DNA of 19,221 bases from Coleofasciculus sp. S288 (GTDB taxonomy: Bacteria > Cyanobacteriota > Cyanobacteriia > Cyanobacteriales > Coleofasciculaceae), in NCBI GenBank assembly GCA_020216575.1, contig JAIUYC010000001.1, positions 1-19,221 of the forward strand. The letters are read 5' to 3'. The notes below the pieces were generated by a model. The model saw only the letters and a list, made by a program, of their open reading frames with translations, ran no database searches and was not told the origin of the DNA. Every line of letters begins with the position of its first letter. The first letter of the stretch is position 1. Below are positions 8,392 to 16,357 of this stretch, piece after piece. The translations under genes were made by a program, and so were the position numbers.

Positions 8392-8985
8392 TTAGCAACA
8401 GGGTGGTCTCGGCTCACTGGTAAAACCGACCAAGTATTCGAGTTCGGTCACCGCACGATCCAACTCCTCAATCAGAGGCGTTGAACCAACTGTTCGGAAA
8501 ACGTCTACAAGAGAACGGTAATACCACAGGGTGCCATGTTTGCCACCTTGGAAGCGATCCCACAAAGCATCCCCTAAAATGCGATAGTCGTTGAGAATTG
8601 ACCGGACATTATGCAGCTTATCGCAGGCAGAAACCAAATGGACTGAGGCGGATGCCTGGGGAAGGTGAGCAATGTACGCCTCTTTGCGCGGACGCCAAGG
8701 GGGCTTAGGTGTTGTGTCGGCGTCGGTGCAGCCATCGACAATCTCGGTCACGGTATCTCCAAAGCGGCGGCGTATTTCTTCTCGTGTGGCAGCACCGCCC
8801 TGGTCTTCGATCGCATCATGGAGGAGAGCTGCGATCGCTTCATCCTCATTAGCACCATACTCTAACGCAAGGCTAGCAACACCCAATAGATGGGAAATGT
8901 AAGGAATTTCACCCCCTTTGCGAGTTTGCTGGGCGTGCAACTGGGAGGCATAGGTTAAGGCATCGGTGAAGCGTTGTGAGAGCAT
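8392..8985 (-). CDS. HD-domain phosphohydrolase, small (p)ppGpp hydrolase-like
   Basis: The protein has 197 residues. The metal-binding HD signature is complete: H32 in YISHLLGVA, H56-D57 in LLHDAIED with the following Glu-Asp, and D122 with N126 in CDKLHNVR. This pattern and the short length match the stand-alone hydrolase domain of the RelA/SpoT family (small alarmone hydrolase or MESH1 type), which removes the 3' pyrophosphate of (p)ppGpp. No synthetase or TGS/ACT domains follow. Other HD substrates, such as nucleotides, cannot be excluded. The ATG at 8985 gives the usual start (MLSQRFTDALTYASQLH). It is monocistronic, with a strong terminator after it. Confidence 0.82.
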   Translation of the reverse strand: MLSQRFTDALTYASQLHAQQTRKGGEIPYISHLLGVASLALEYGANEDEAIAALLHDAIEDQGGAATREEIRRRFGDTVTEIVDGCTDADTTPKPPWRPRKEAYIAHLPQASASVHLVSACDKLHNVRSILNDYRILGDALWDRFQGGKHGTLWYYRSLVDVFRTVGSTPLIEELDRAVTELEYLVGFTSEPRPPCC

Positions 8986-9161
8986 CAGTGTATTGTAAAG
9001 GATTTGTTTTGTTTTCTGGTATACGGTGTCACTCCAACCTCTACAATCTCAATCGATTGATTCGAGTGTTTCTATCCTTGTCTAGATTGCCTTCTGTGCC
9101 TAGCACGGTAGACTGAACAACAGATATTCACAAGCGCGTCTGCTGAGTTCTAGCTAGTTCC

Positions 9162-11270
9162 ATGACCAATCGCCTTGCCCAATCCCAAAGCCTTTACCTC
9201 CGCAAGCACGCTGATAATCCCATCGATTGGTGGCCCTGGTGCGATGAAGCCTTGGAAACGGCAAAAGCTCAAAATAAACCAATATTCCTTTCGATTGGTT
9301 ACTCCAGTTGTCACTGGTGTACGGTGATGGAAGGAGAGGCGTTTTCCGATGCAGCGATCGCAGACTATATGAACGCCAATTTCTTACCGATCAAAGTAGA
9401 TCGGGAAGAGCGCCCTGATGTGGACAGTATCTACATGCAGGCGTTGCAAATGATGACGGGGCAAGGCGGTTGGCCCCTCAATATCTTTTTGACTCCGGAT
9501 GATCGAGTTCCCTTTTACGGTGGAACTTACTTCCCCGTCGAACCTCGCTACGGCCGTCCTGGATTTTTGGACGTGTTGCGAGCAATCCGCCGCTTCTATG
9601 ATGTCGAAAAAGGCAAGCTAAACAGCTTCAAAGAAGAGATTCTGAGTTACCTCCAGCAATCCGTGATGCTACAGGCATCAGAGGAACTGAGTGGGGAGTT
9701 GCTAGTGCATGGGATGGAGACCAATACCAGGATAATTGGTGCCGGAAATTATGGTCCGAGCTTCCCGATGATGCCCTATGCCGAGCTAGCCCTACGGAGT
9801 ACTCGATTTGATTGGGCATCTGAATATGATGCCTACCAAGCTTGCACTCAGCGAGGATTAGATTTGGCAAAGGGGGGAATTTACGATCATGTGGCGGGTG
9901 GCTTTCACCGTTACACCGTTGATGCGACCTGGACAGTGCCACACTTTGAAAAGATGCTCTATGATAACGGGCAGATTGTTGAGTATCTGGCAAATTTGTG
10001 GAGTGCAGGCATTCAGGAAGCCGCGTTTGAAAGAGCGATCGCAGGTACAGTTCAATGGCTTGAACGGGAGATGACTGCCCCTCAGGGGTTCTTTTACGCG
10101 GCTCAAGATGCTGATAGTTTCATAGAGCCAACAGCCGTTGAGCCAGAGGAAGGGGCATTTTATGTGTGGAGTTATGGTGAACTGGAACAACTCCTTACCC
10201 CCTCGGAATTAGCAGAAATTAAGGAGCAATTTACGGTTACGCCAGAGGGCAACTTTGAAGGGAAAAACGTCTTGCAGCGTCGTACCTCCGAGGCGTTGAG
10301 CGACACGATTGAAGCAGCTTTAGCCAAACTGTTTGAGATTCGTTACGGTTCAAAACCTGACACCTTAGAAACCTTCCCGCCAGCACGGAATAATCATGAG
10401 GCAAAGAATGGCAATTGGTCGGGTCGGATTCCAACTGTAACGGATACGAAAATGATAGTTGCCTGGAATAGCTTGATGATTTCCGGTCTAGCACGGGCTT
10501 ACAGCGTGTTCCACCAACCCAAATACTTGGAACTCGCCACCAAGGCTACTAATTTTATCTTGGAAAAGCAATGGGTAGAGGGACGCTTCCACCGACTCAA
10601 TTACGATGGCGAACCCTCGGTGCTGGCACAGTCTGAAGATTATGCTTTGTTTATCAAAGCCCTACTGGATTTGCATCAGGCAAGTTTGTCAGGGATCAGG
10701 GATCAGGGATCAGGGGAACAACAACGGATAACGGACAACGGACAATCAACAACAAACCACTGGTTAGAAAAAGCATTCAAGGTTCAGGAAGAGTTTGATG
10801 ACTATCTGTGGAGTCTGGAACTGAAAGGATACTACAACACAGCAACTGACAGCAGTAATGATTTGTTGATTCGGGAGCGCAGCTATACCGACAATGCTAC
10901 ACCTTCTGCCAACGGAGTTGCGATCGCCAATTTAGTCCGTTTTGCCCTACTCACCGAAGACCTACAATACCTCGACCGAGCAGAGCAAGCCCTGAAAGCA
11001 TTTAGCAGCGTCATGCAACAGTCTCCCCAAGCCTGTCCCAGTTTATTTACTGCCTTAGATTGGTATCGCCACTGCACCCTGATTCGCTCTAGCGCTGACC
11101 AAATTTCTTCCCTGAACGGACAGTACTTGCCTGCGAGTGTTTGTCGATTAGAAAGCAATCTACCCGAAGATAGCGTAGGTTTGGTTTGTCAAGGACTCAA
11201 ATGTCTACCAACCGCTCGCACAATCGAGCAATTGTTAGAACAAGTACAGCGAAGCCAATCTAGGGGGTAG
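9162..11270 (+). CDS. Thioredoxin-domain DUF255/SSP411 (YyaL) family protein
   Basis: The protein has 702 residues. The N-terminal 160 residues form the DUF255 thioredoxin-like domain: NPIDWWPW, then SIGYSSCHWC with the redox-type CxxC at C50-C53, then KVDREERPDVDSIYM and GGWPLNIFLTPD. The remainder resembles an alpha/alpha-barrel as in glycosidases and cellobiose epimerases, with HFEKMLYDNGQ and YYAAQDADS-type motifs. The family is conserved from bacteria to animals (SPATA20) but its function is not established. Around residues 510-532 a run of Gly, Gln, Asn and Thr is encoded by repetitive DNA that looks like an in-frame insertion (see 10689-10757). The frame is otherwise intact. Its downstream neighbour, a glycosyltransferase, converges on it. 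Confidence 0.9.
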   Translation: MTNRLAQSQSLYLRKHADNPIDWWPWCDEALETAKAQNKPIFLSIGYSSCHWCTVMEGEAFSDAAIADYMNANFLPIKVDREERPDVDSIYMQALQMMTGQGGWPLNIFLTPDDRVPFYGGTYFPVEPRYGRPGFLDVLRAIRRFYDVEKGKLNSFKEEILSYLQQSVMLQASEELSGELLVHGMETNTRIIGAGNYGPSFPMMPYAELALRSTRFDWASEYDAYQACTQRGLDLAKGGIYDHVAGGFHRYTVDATWTVPHFEKMLYDNGQIVEYLANLWSAGIQEAAFERAIAGTVQWLEREMTAPQGFFYAAQDADSFIEPTAVEPEEGAFYVWSYGELEQLLTPSELAEIKEQFTVTPEGNFEGKNVLQRRTSEALSDTIEAALAKLFEIRYGSKPDTLETFPPARNNHEAKNGNWSGRIPTVTDTKMIVAWNSLMISGLARAYSVFHQPKYLELATKATNFILEKQWVEGRFHRLNYDGEPSVLAQSEDYALFIKALLDLHQASLSGIRDQGSGEQQRITDNGQSTTNHWLEKAFKVQEEFDDYLWSLELKGYYNTATDSSNDLLIRERSYTDNATPSANGVAIANLVRFALLTEDLQYLDRAEQALKAFSSVMQQSPQACPSLFTALDWYRHCTLIRSSADQISSLNGQYLPASVCRLESNLPEDSVGLVCQGLKCLPTARTIEQLLEQVQRSQSRG
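10689..10757 (+). repeat. Short tandem repeats inserted in frame in the DUF255 gene
   Basis: Three copies of a TCAGGGA heptamer (10689-10709) lead into TCAGGGG. A second run of ACGGA-type units follows (ACAACGGATAACGGACAACG, about 10721-10740). Such runs are typical of cyanobacterial spacers, not genes. They encode a low-complexity segment between two helices of the predicted barrel (after LLDLHQASL and before HWLEKAF). The insertion keeps the frame. Confidence 0.65.
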
Positions 11271-11338
11271 ATGGTAGGGGCTTTTGTGGAGTGAAAATCT
11301 CTTTAACAAGATAGACGCGGGGACGCGGATCTTGGTCT

Positions 11339-13015
11339 TCAAGACACTCGCCGTAGCACATTAAACTTCATCAAATACACCAGACTTCGAGCCAAATAGA
11401 CTCTAGACGCAGGTTCAGAACCCGCATAGCGGCGCAGAATCTCAGCGACAGTGAGGGAGCCTTCCTGTGCGATCGCATTTAGCATCGCATCAATCGTAGC
11501 AGAGGGCGATCGCTTATCCGCTCCAAAATTAGTCATCCACACACTGCGGATAGCCCTTAACGTCTCCGCCTCTGCCATTACACCCAGCGCCAAAACATGC
11601 TCTCCGCTTAACGCCTCCGTAGGATAATGAGCTAACACTCGGCAGGGGTCATCGCACAGAGGATAAGGCGGTTGTCCTGGAGTCAGGGGCGCTGTCGTTG
11701 CGGCTTTAGTCCTTAACTCTGCTAACTCTTGCCAGAGAGTTTCATACGCCGCAATCACCACCGACCAATCATACACCTGGCGCGATCGCATCCGACCATT
11801 CTCCCCCAAACGCTGGCGCAGTTCCGGTTCGGCAAACAAGCGAGTTAACGCCTCGGCACAAGCATCAACGTCCACCGCCGTCATTAAACTCATGTGACCG
11901 ATGTAAGTGCTGTAATTTAAACTGTCATCATAATAATGTGCCGCAAAATCCAAACCGCACCCTGCAGGCGGCATGAGCGTCGGAATCCGAAACCCATCCA
12001 CCTCATGGCGCACCGTTTCCTGATACCCATTCCAATCCGACACGACTACCGGCAACCCCGACGCCATCGCTTCAATTGGCGTCAGCCCAAACGTTTCTTG
12101 AATATTATCCGCCAAGGAAATAAACACATCCGCCACCGACCAAATCCCTTGACGAATTTGTGGTTGCCGACCATCGACAAAAAGGTGGTTAACTGTAGGA
12201 CTAAAAACAGCCGCACCGTTTTTAAACGCCAACTCCTGTTGCTGATCCTCAAACCAACCCGCTTGAATTAGATGCACCTTAGCCTTCGTCGCCTGTGCTG
12301 CCCGTTCCACTGCCAGATACATGGGGACTGGATGAGCTTTCGCATGAAAAATTAGCCGGCCGACGAACAGAACCACGATATCATCCGCGCCAATTCCCAG
12401 TTGCTGCCGCAGTCGATTTCGCGCATCTTTAGCTATTTGACCTTGAGGAAAAGCATCACAATCAACTCCCAAGGGAATCACGGGTAACTTTACCTGGCTT
12501 TCCGGCCGAGCACCGAGGCGTTGAACCAGATAATCACCCCACGTCTCCATCAGCCGTACAATCTGCGTTTTAACCGCCTGCGACGTGCAGATAATCGCAT
12601 CCCAAGGCTGAACGGGGGCAATCAGCAAGTCACCAATTCCTTCCATCACCCCTTTACTCGCCAACGTGTGAGTCACACCACAAATGCTATAAGCCTGCTG
12701 GTTCGTGTAACGCCGTTGCCAAGCCAGTTCTCCAATCAGGGGGTCGGGTCGATAGAGAGTACCCGGTTCTGCTAGTGCCAAGGGATTGCCAGCCGGAACC
12801 CAGCGCAGTTGTCGCGAACCGGAAAGCCAAGGACGTATCTGCTTTTCAAAGTCTTCAAATGCTGCCCTATCCCTGGCATAACAATACAAGCAATCTGCCG
12901 TGCCATGACGCGCTAACGCTCTGAGAAAGCCCTCCCCAGCCGCTTGACGACCCATTAACCGCTGAGTGCGAGTATCGTAACCTTCTTTCTGATAAAGAAT
13001 TGCTGCCGTTTTCAT
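11339..13015 (-). CDS. Family GT4-type glycosyltransferase with C-terminal extension
   Basis: The protein has 558 residues. It is a GT-B fold retaining glycosyltransferase. The N-terminal Rossmann half begins with KTAAILYQKEGYDT and includes IPLGVD. The C-terminal half starts at IVVLFVGRLIFHAKAHP and carries the E-x7-E motif ETFGLTPIE (E307 and E315) with SGLPVVVSDWNGYQE, which binds the nucleotide-sugar donor. Residues beyond about 430 form an extra helical region with a winged-helix look (SLTVAEILRRYAG near the end) that standard GT4 enzymes lack. Donor and acceptor are unknown; exopolysaccharide or lipid glycosylation is plausible. It converges with the DUF255 gene, with 68 bases and a doubled GACGCGG unit between them. 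The promoter region contains the tandem repeat at 13051. Confidence 0.88.
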   Translation of the reverse strand: MKTAAILYQKEGYDTRTQRLMGRQAAGEGFLRALARHGTADCLYCYARDRAAFEDFEKQIRPWLSGSRQLRWVPAGNPLALAEPGTLYRPDPLIGELAWQRRYTNQQAYSICGVTHTLASKGVMEGIGDLLIAPVQPWDAIICTSQAVKTQIVRLMETWGDYLVQRLGARPESQVKLPVIPLGVDCDAFPQGQIAKDARNRLRQQLGIGADDIVVLFVGRLIFHAKAHPVPMYLAVERAAQATKAKVHLIQAGWFEDQQQELAFKNGAAVFSPTVNHLFVDGRQPQIRQGIWSVADVFISLADNIQETFGLTPIEAMASGLPVVVSDWNGYQETVRHEVDGFRIPTLMPPAGCGLDFAAHYYDDSLNYSTYIGHMSLMTAVDVDACAEALTRLFAEPELRQRLGENGRMRSRQVYDWSVVIAAYETLWQELAELRTKAATTAPLTPGQPPYPLCDDPCRVLAHYPTEALSGEHVLALGVMAEAETLRAIRSVWMTNFGADKRSPSATIDAMLNAIAQEGSLTVAEILRRYAGSEPASRVYLARSLVYLMKFNVLRRVS

Positions 13016-13049
13016 GTTGGGCGGATAAGATGCAACAGTTTCATCGAAA

Positions 13050-13102
<53 letters not shown>

Positions 13103-13137
13103 GGAAGAAGAGGTGGTAGGGAAAGCATTCTTCCTGA

Positions 13138-13278
13138 AACCTACGACCTAAAACCTACTACCTACGACCTTCCTTCAGGGGTCAGGAATTTTCATCCTTC
13201 TGTTTAATTCTGTCCATCTACAGGATTTACGCATAGATACCTGGGAAGCCCCTTCCATAATCTTTGATTTGGAAGGGG
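13138..13278. repeat. ACCTACGACCT-type repeats and a small hairpin
   Basis: From 13138 to 13173, units of the form ACCTA(C/A) are repeated imperfectly, a second tandem family. From 13249 to 13278, CCCCTTCCA and TGGAAGGGG form a perfect 9-bp stem around a 12-base loop. Neither looks like part of a gene. The spacer between the glycosyltransferase and the iron-binding protein (13016-13498) is otherwise without coding signals. Confidence 0.6.
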
Positions 13279-13295
13279 AGGATGTCACTGCGAAC

Positions 13296-13347
13296 TTGAC
13301 ACAACTAATGTCTTAGACTTGACAAAAATTGTCCTTTATTTTAATGG
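13296..13347 (+). promoter_or_regulatory. Possible promoter region of the iron-binding protein gene
   Basis: Two CTTGACA units (TTGACA at 13296-13301 and 13319-13324) are spaced 23 bases apart. The second is a perfect -35 hexamer, but the hexamer 17 bases later (TAATGG) is a poor -10. FutA-type genes are usually under Fur control. AT-rich sequence around 13394-13415 could hold a Fur site, but I cannot define one. Confidence 0.3.
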
Positions 13348-13498
13348 ACTAAACAAGTTAACTCCAGCTCCGGGCTATAAAACGTTGCAGTTAACAATTA
13401 AGAATTAATAGCATTAGCGGTACAATACACCGATGGTAGATGGCTGCATCTGTAGCCTCTGCCCAGTCGGAACGTCTAACAAAAAACTCTCTGAAGCG

Positions 13499-14554
13499 AT
13501 GAAACTTACTAGACGCATCTTCCTGGCTGCGATCGCGGCACTGCTTGCCGTGATAGTGGGTCACTTTAGGCAACCAGCACCTGTAGTGGCACAGCAGCCA
13601 GTAGTCAACCTTTATTCAGCGCGTCACTACGACACGGATAACGAGTTGTACGAAAGCTTTACTAGAAAGACAGGAATTAAGGTCAATCTAGTAGAAGCGG
13701 ACGCTGACCAATTAATCGAGCGGATTCAAAGCGAAGGGGCAAATAGCCCCGCCGATGTATTGATTACCGTTGACGCCGGTCGTCTCTGGCGAGCGAAAGA
13801 AGCAGGGCTCTTGCAGCCTATCTCTTCTGAGGTACTGGAAGCGGCAGTTCCAGAAAACCTTCAAGACCCAGACAATCAATGGTTTGGTCTCTCCAAACGG
13901 GCGCGGGTAATTATCTATAACAGAGACAAGGTGAACCCATCCGAGCTATCGAGCTACGAGGATTTAGCTGACCCCAAATGGAAGGGTAGAATTCTAATTC
14001 GCTCGTCGAGCAATGTCTATAACCAATCTCTCACCGGTTCGTTGCTAGCAGCACACGGTTCTCAGAAGACAGAGGAGTGGGCGCGGGGCATGGTCGCCAA
14101 CTTTGCTAGACCCCCTGAGGGCAATGATACAGCTCAAATCAAAGCAGCAGCGGCTGGTGTGGGTGATATTGCGATCGCAAACACCTACTACATGGTTCGC
14201 CTGATGAAATCAGACAACCCAGAGGATCAGGCTGTCGCTGAAAAAGTTCGCATCTTCTTCCCCAACCAAGGCGAAGGGGAACGTGGTACCCACGTCAATA
14301 TTAGCGGGGGGGGTGTGGTGAAGACGGCTCCTAATAAGGAAGGCGCGATTAAGTTCCTAGAACACTTAGTAAGCCCCGAAGCTCAAGAAATCTTCGCCAA
14401 GAGCAACAACGAATACCCAGTTGTAGAGGGTGTATCTGTAGACCCAGTGGTCGAAGGCTTAGGTACGTTCAAGGAAGACGGAGTAAACGCCGCAGCGTTC
14501 GGTCAGAACAATGCAGAAGCACTCATGTTAATGGATCGTGCAGGTTGGAAGTAG
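13499..14554 (+). CDS. futA: Ferric iron-binding periplasmic protein (FutA/IdiA family)
   Basis: The protein has 351 residues from the ATG at 13499. It binds Fe3+ in the periplasm, feeding an ABC importer (FutB/FutC) or protecting photosystem II, as FutA1, FutA2 and IdiA do. The signal peptide [20 protein letters not shown] has a twin-arginine motif (TRRIFL), consistent with Tat export of the folded protein, and a cleavage region near PVVAQQ. The mature protein begins [17 protein letters not shown]. The paired tyrosines at residues 230-231 (NTYYMV) and the earlier tyrosines match the iron ligands of the family. A longer frame from an ATG at 13433 exists but puts 22 residues, with three cysteines, before the signal peptide. 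No transporter genes are adjacent. An eight-G run lies at 14306-14313. Confidence 0.92.
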   Translation: MKLTRRIFLAAIAALLAVIVGHFRQPAPVVAQQPVVNLYSARHYDTDNELYESFTRKTGIKVNLVEADADQLIERIQSEGANSPADVLITVDAGRLWRAKEAGLLQPISSEVLEAAVPENLQDPDNQWFGLSKRARVIIYNRDKVNPSELSSYEDLADPKWKGRILIRSSSNVYNQSLTGSLLAAHGSQKTEEWARGMVANFARPPEGNDTAQIKAAAAGVGDIAIANTYYMVRLMKSDNPEDQAVAEKVRIFFPNQGEGERGTHVNISGGGVVKTAPNKEGAIKFLEHLVSPEAQEIFAKSNNEYPVVEGVSVDPVVEGLGTFKEDGVNAAAFGQNNAEALMLMDRAGWK

Positions 14555-14581
14555 AGACGTTCCGGCACAAACGTCTCTACT
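14550..14581. terminator. Palindrome overlapping the futA stop codon, likely terminator or mRNA 3'-end hairpin
   Basis: AGTAGAGACGTT (14550-14561) and AACGTCTCTACT (14570-14581) form a perfect 12-bp stem with an 8-base loop. The TAG stop (14552-14554) is inside the first arm. GTAGAGACGTT palindromes occur, to my knowledge, repeatedly in cyanobacterial genomes, so this may be a repeat element captured as a terminator. There is no strong T-run, only TGGTTTAGG. Confidence 0.55.
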
Positions 14582-14589
14582 GGTTTAGG

Positions 14590-14625
14590 GAAGTAAGGCG
14601 TACCCAAGCGTGGGTACGCCACTTC
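14590..14625. repeat. Second perfect hairpin after futA
   Basis: GGCGTACCCA (14597-14606) and TGGGTACGCC (14611-14620) pair perfectly around the loop AGCG. GAAGT/ACTTC extends the stem outside a two-base bulge, giving about 15 bp. A further small stem, GGCGAT with ATCGCC, follows at about 14633-14651 and contains HIP1. There is no T-run, so it is more likely a palindromic repeat than a terminator. Confidence 0.6.
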
Positions 14626-14677
14626 TGTTATAGGCGATTTATGCGATCGCCTGATGCGAGGTTACACCCACTGTTAC

Positions 14678-14844
14678 TAGACTTCTTGCAAAAGTTGATA
14701 GACACCCACAGACTCAAGTCTGGGGCTATAAAAACAAAACCCACCTGCACGGGTTCTAAGAACAATACCAGGCGGACTTCGTTCGTGTAGTCGCGTTAGC
14801 GTAGCGTCCTTTTTCAATCGCCAGGTATTTTTGCAAGAGGTCTA
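14678..14844. mobile_element. MITE-like element, 167 bp, TA-flanked terminal inverted repeats
   Basis: The left end GACTTCTTGCAAAA (14680-14693) and the right end TTTTGCAAGAGGTC (14829-14842) are inverted repeats with one mismatch in 14. Each is bounded by TA (14678-14679 and 14843-14844), as expected for a Tc1/mariner-IS630 type insertion. No transposase fits inside. The interior holds two small palindromes (CAGACT..AGTCTG at about 14709 and AACCC..GGGTT at about 14740) and a GCGTTAGCGTAGCG stretch common in cyanobacterial repeats. It is therefore non-autonomous. Its right end overlaps the stop codon of the pentapeptide gene. Confidence 0.65.
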
Positions 14845-15354
14845 TTTTTTACCTGCCCCATCAGGCATCTTTGCACCGCTTAGATTAGCCCCCTCTAACT
14901 TGGCATCGTCTATCTTTGCCGCATTCAGGTCAGCATCTTTCAAATTGGCATTGTTTAAAACAGAACCACTCAAATCAGCCCCCCTCAAGTAAGCCCCACT
15001 CAGATTAGCCCCACTCAGGTTGGCTCCACTCAGATTCGCTGATGCCAAACCTGCACCACTGAGATTAGCACCACTCAGACTGGCATCATTGAGCTTGGCA
15101 CTATCGAGGAACGCACCACTCAGATTGGCATTATTGAGCTTGGCACTCGTTAGATTAGCGTCATTGAGCTTAGCACCGCTCAAATCCACCCCACTTAAGT
15201 CAGTCCCACTGAGATCAACCTGATTGAGTTCGCAATCTGGACAACTCTTGGTTTCTGTGAGACGTGCCTTGGCTTTATCAAGTTCGCTGGTTTGACTTCC
15301 ACAGCCAGAAAGAGTGAATAGCAGCACTAATAAAATAATCGGTTTGAGTTTCAT
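14842..15354 (-). CDS. Pentapeptide-repeat lipoprotein
   Basis: The protein has 170 residues. The signal peptide MKLKPIILLVLLFTLSGCGS has a lipobox LSGC with the lipidated Cys at about residue 18. A charged linker follows, then CPDCELNQ and about 23 consecutive A(D/N)LXX-type pentapeptides (DLSGT DLSGV DLSGA and so on) that should fold as a right-handed quadrilateral beta-helix. The protein would be anchored in a membrane facing the periplasm. Pentapeptide proteins are abundant in cyanobacteria and mostly of unknown function. The TAG stop lies at the end of the adjacent MITE, so the original C-terminus may have been changed. It lies 91 bases downstream of the TonB-like gene on the same strand and may be co-transcribed. 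It should not be confused with gyrase-protecting (Qnr/MfpA) forms, which are cytosolic. Confidence 0.9.
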   Translation of the reverse strand: MKLKPIILLVLLFTLSGCGSQTSELDKAKARLTETKSCPDCELNQVDLSGTDLSGVDLSGAKLNDANLTSAKLNNANLSGAFLDSAKLNDASLSGANLSGAGLASANLSGANLSGANLSGAYLRGADLSGSVLNNANLKDADLNAAKIDDAKLEGANLSGAKMPDGAGKK

Positions 15355-15445
15355 GAGAATCTATAAAGTTCCTTGGCTATGAAATGGAAGTTATTGCTCT
15401 TAACTATCAATTGCTGACCAAAGTTAAAAAAATTAATAACATCCT

Positions 15446-16231
15446 TCAGGACGCAGCTTGCTTAGCCAGCTCTTCGCGGGTAAGCGGTTCCTTAGTAATT
15501 CGGTATACGGTACCTTCCAGGGTAGAGAGCAGATTGAGATAATAAGGCGTCTCACCCTTCTTAAACACCTTAAAAACCCTTCTTCCCGTATCATCTTCGA
15601 TATCCAATTTTTTAACTTCATACCCCTGAGCAATGAGATTTTCCTGAAGCTCTCCCGATACAGAGGTCAAAGCATTTTCTACTTGCCAACAGTCCAGTAA
15701 ACCATTACAACTCGCTTCAGCTCCCTCAGAATGGGGAAAATCGGCAAATAGCTCATCTGGTGAAGGAGACGGTTCTTCTGGTGGTGCAGGTGGAGGAGTT
15801 GGAGTTTCTGAAGAAGTTGTAGTTTCTGAAGGAATTGGAGTTGGCGACGCCACGGGACTTGGTGGTGCAGGTGAAGGAGTGCCTTGCTCCATCGTAGGAA
15901 ATGGTTCGGGTTGCTGAATCGTTGGAGAGGGTTTAACAACTAGGGGCGTACTTTGTCGAAGCCAAGGGGAGGGTTTTATAAGCGGCGGAGTGCTTTGCTG
16001 CAATCTAGGGGAGGGTTTGGGAAACCCCAGACTGGGAGAGGGTTGGGGAGAAGGCGGAGGGGTTAGCTGCGTAACCTTAACGGGTTCTGTTGGAGGAGGA
16101 AGTTCAGGCGGTTGAGAGGGGATTGGTAGATTCAGCAGTAGCCCGTGCAGTCCCAGCGAAATGAACAATATTGGCCGAATCAGCGTTCGTACAGGAGCAG
16201 GTAAGTTTTTCAAAAAACGAGGATCAATCAT
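15446..16231 (-). CDS. Proline-rich TonB-like membrane-anchored protein
   Basis: The protein has about 261 residues from the ATG at 16231. The short cytoplasmic start MIDPRFLKNLPAPVRTLIR is followed by one membrane segment (PILFISLGLHGLLLNLPIP). A long Pro/Ser/Thr-rich region follows (residues about 45-165, with PSPSP, PPPAPP and repeated phrases KPSP and QQSTP). The C-terminal globular part (about 90 residues, SCNGLLDCWQ to the end) contains two cysteines. This layout is that of TonB or a TonB-like energy-coupling or envelope-spanning protein, but the C-terminal domain does not obviously show the TonB fold signature. No exbB/exbD is adjacent. A longer frame to 16321 adds 30 residues with an unlikely Cys-rich start before the membrane segment. 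Function is inferred only from architecture. Confidence 0.7.
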   Translation of the reverse strand: MIDPRFLKNLPAPVRTLIRPILFISLGLHGLLLNLPIPSQPPELPPPTEPVKVTQLTPPPSPQPSPSLGFPKPSPRLQQSTPPLIKPSPWLRQSTPLVVKPSPTIQQPEPFPTMEQGTPSPAPPSPVASPTPIPSETTTSSETPTPPPAPPEEPSPSPDELFADFPHSEGAEASCNGLLDCWQVENALTSVSGELQENLIAQGYEVKKLDIEDDTGRRVFKVFKKGETPYYLNLLSTLEGTVYRITKEPLTREELAKQAAS

Positions 16232-16357
16232 TGCACCGAAAGAGATGAAATCGTCCTGTCTAGTACGACAATTCGAGCAGAAATTTCCCTGCTGCTTGCC
16301 GTTGTGAAGCCTCCCAACCAAGTAATCCGCTAGCCGTAACAGACAGCACGATTAGAT

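Noticed and set aside
11936..12271. Long frame antisense to the glycosyltransferase (111 codons), and similar ones antisense to atpD and the DUF255 gene
   Set aside because: Arg- and Pro-rich or Ser-rich translations without family resemblance; they are reverse-strand shadows of conserved genes.
13433..13498. Extended N-terminus of the FutA protein from an upstream ATG
   Set aside because: It would place 22 residues, including three Cys, before a complete signal peptide, which is incompatible with export.
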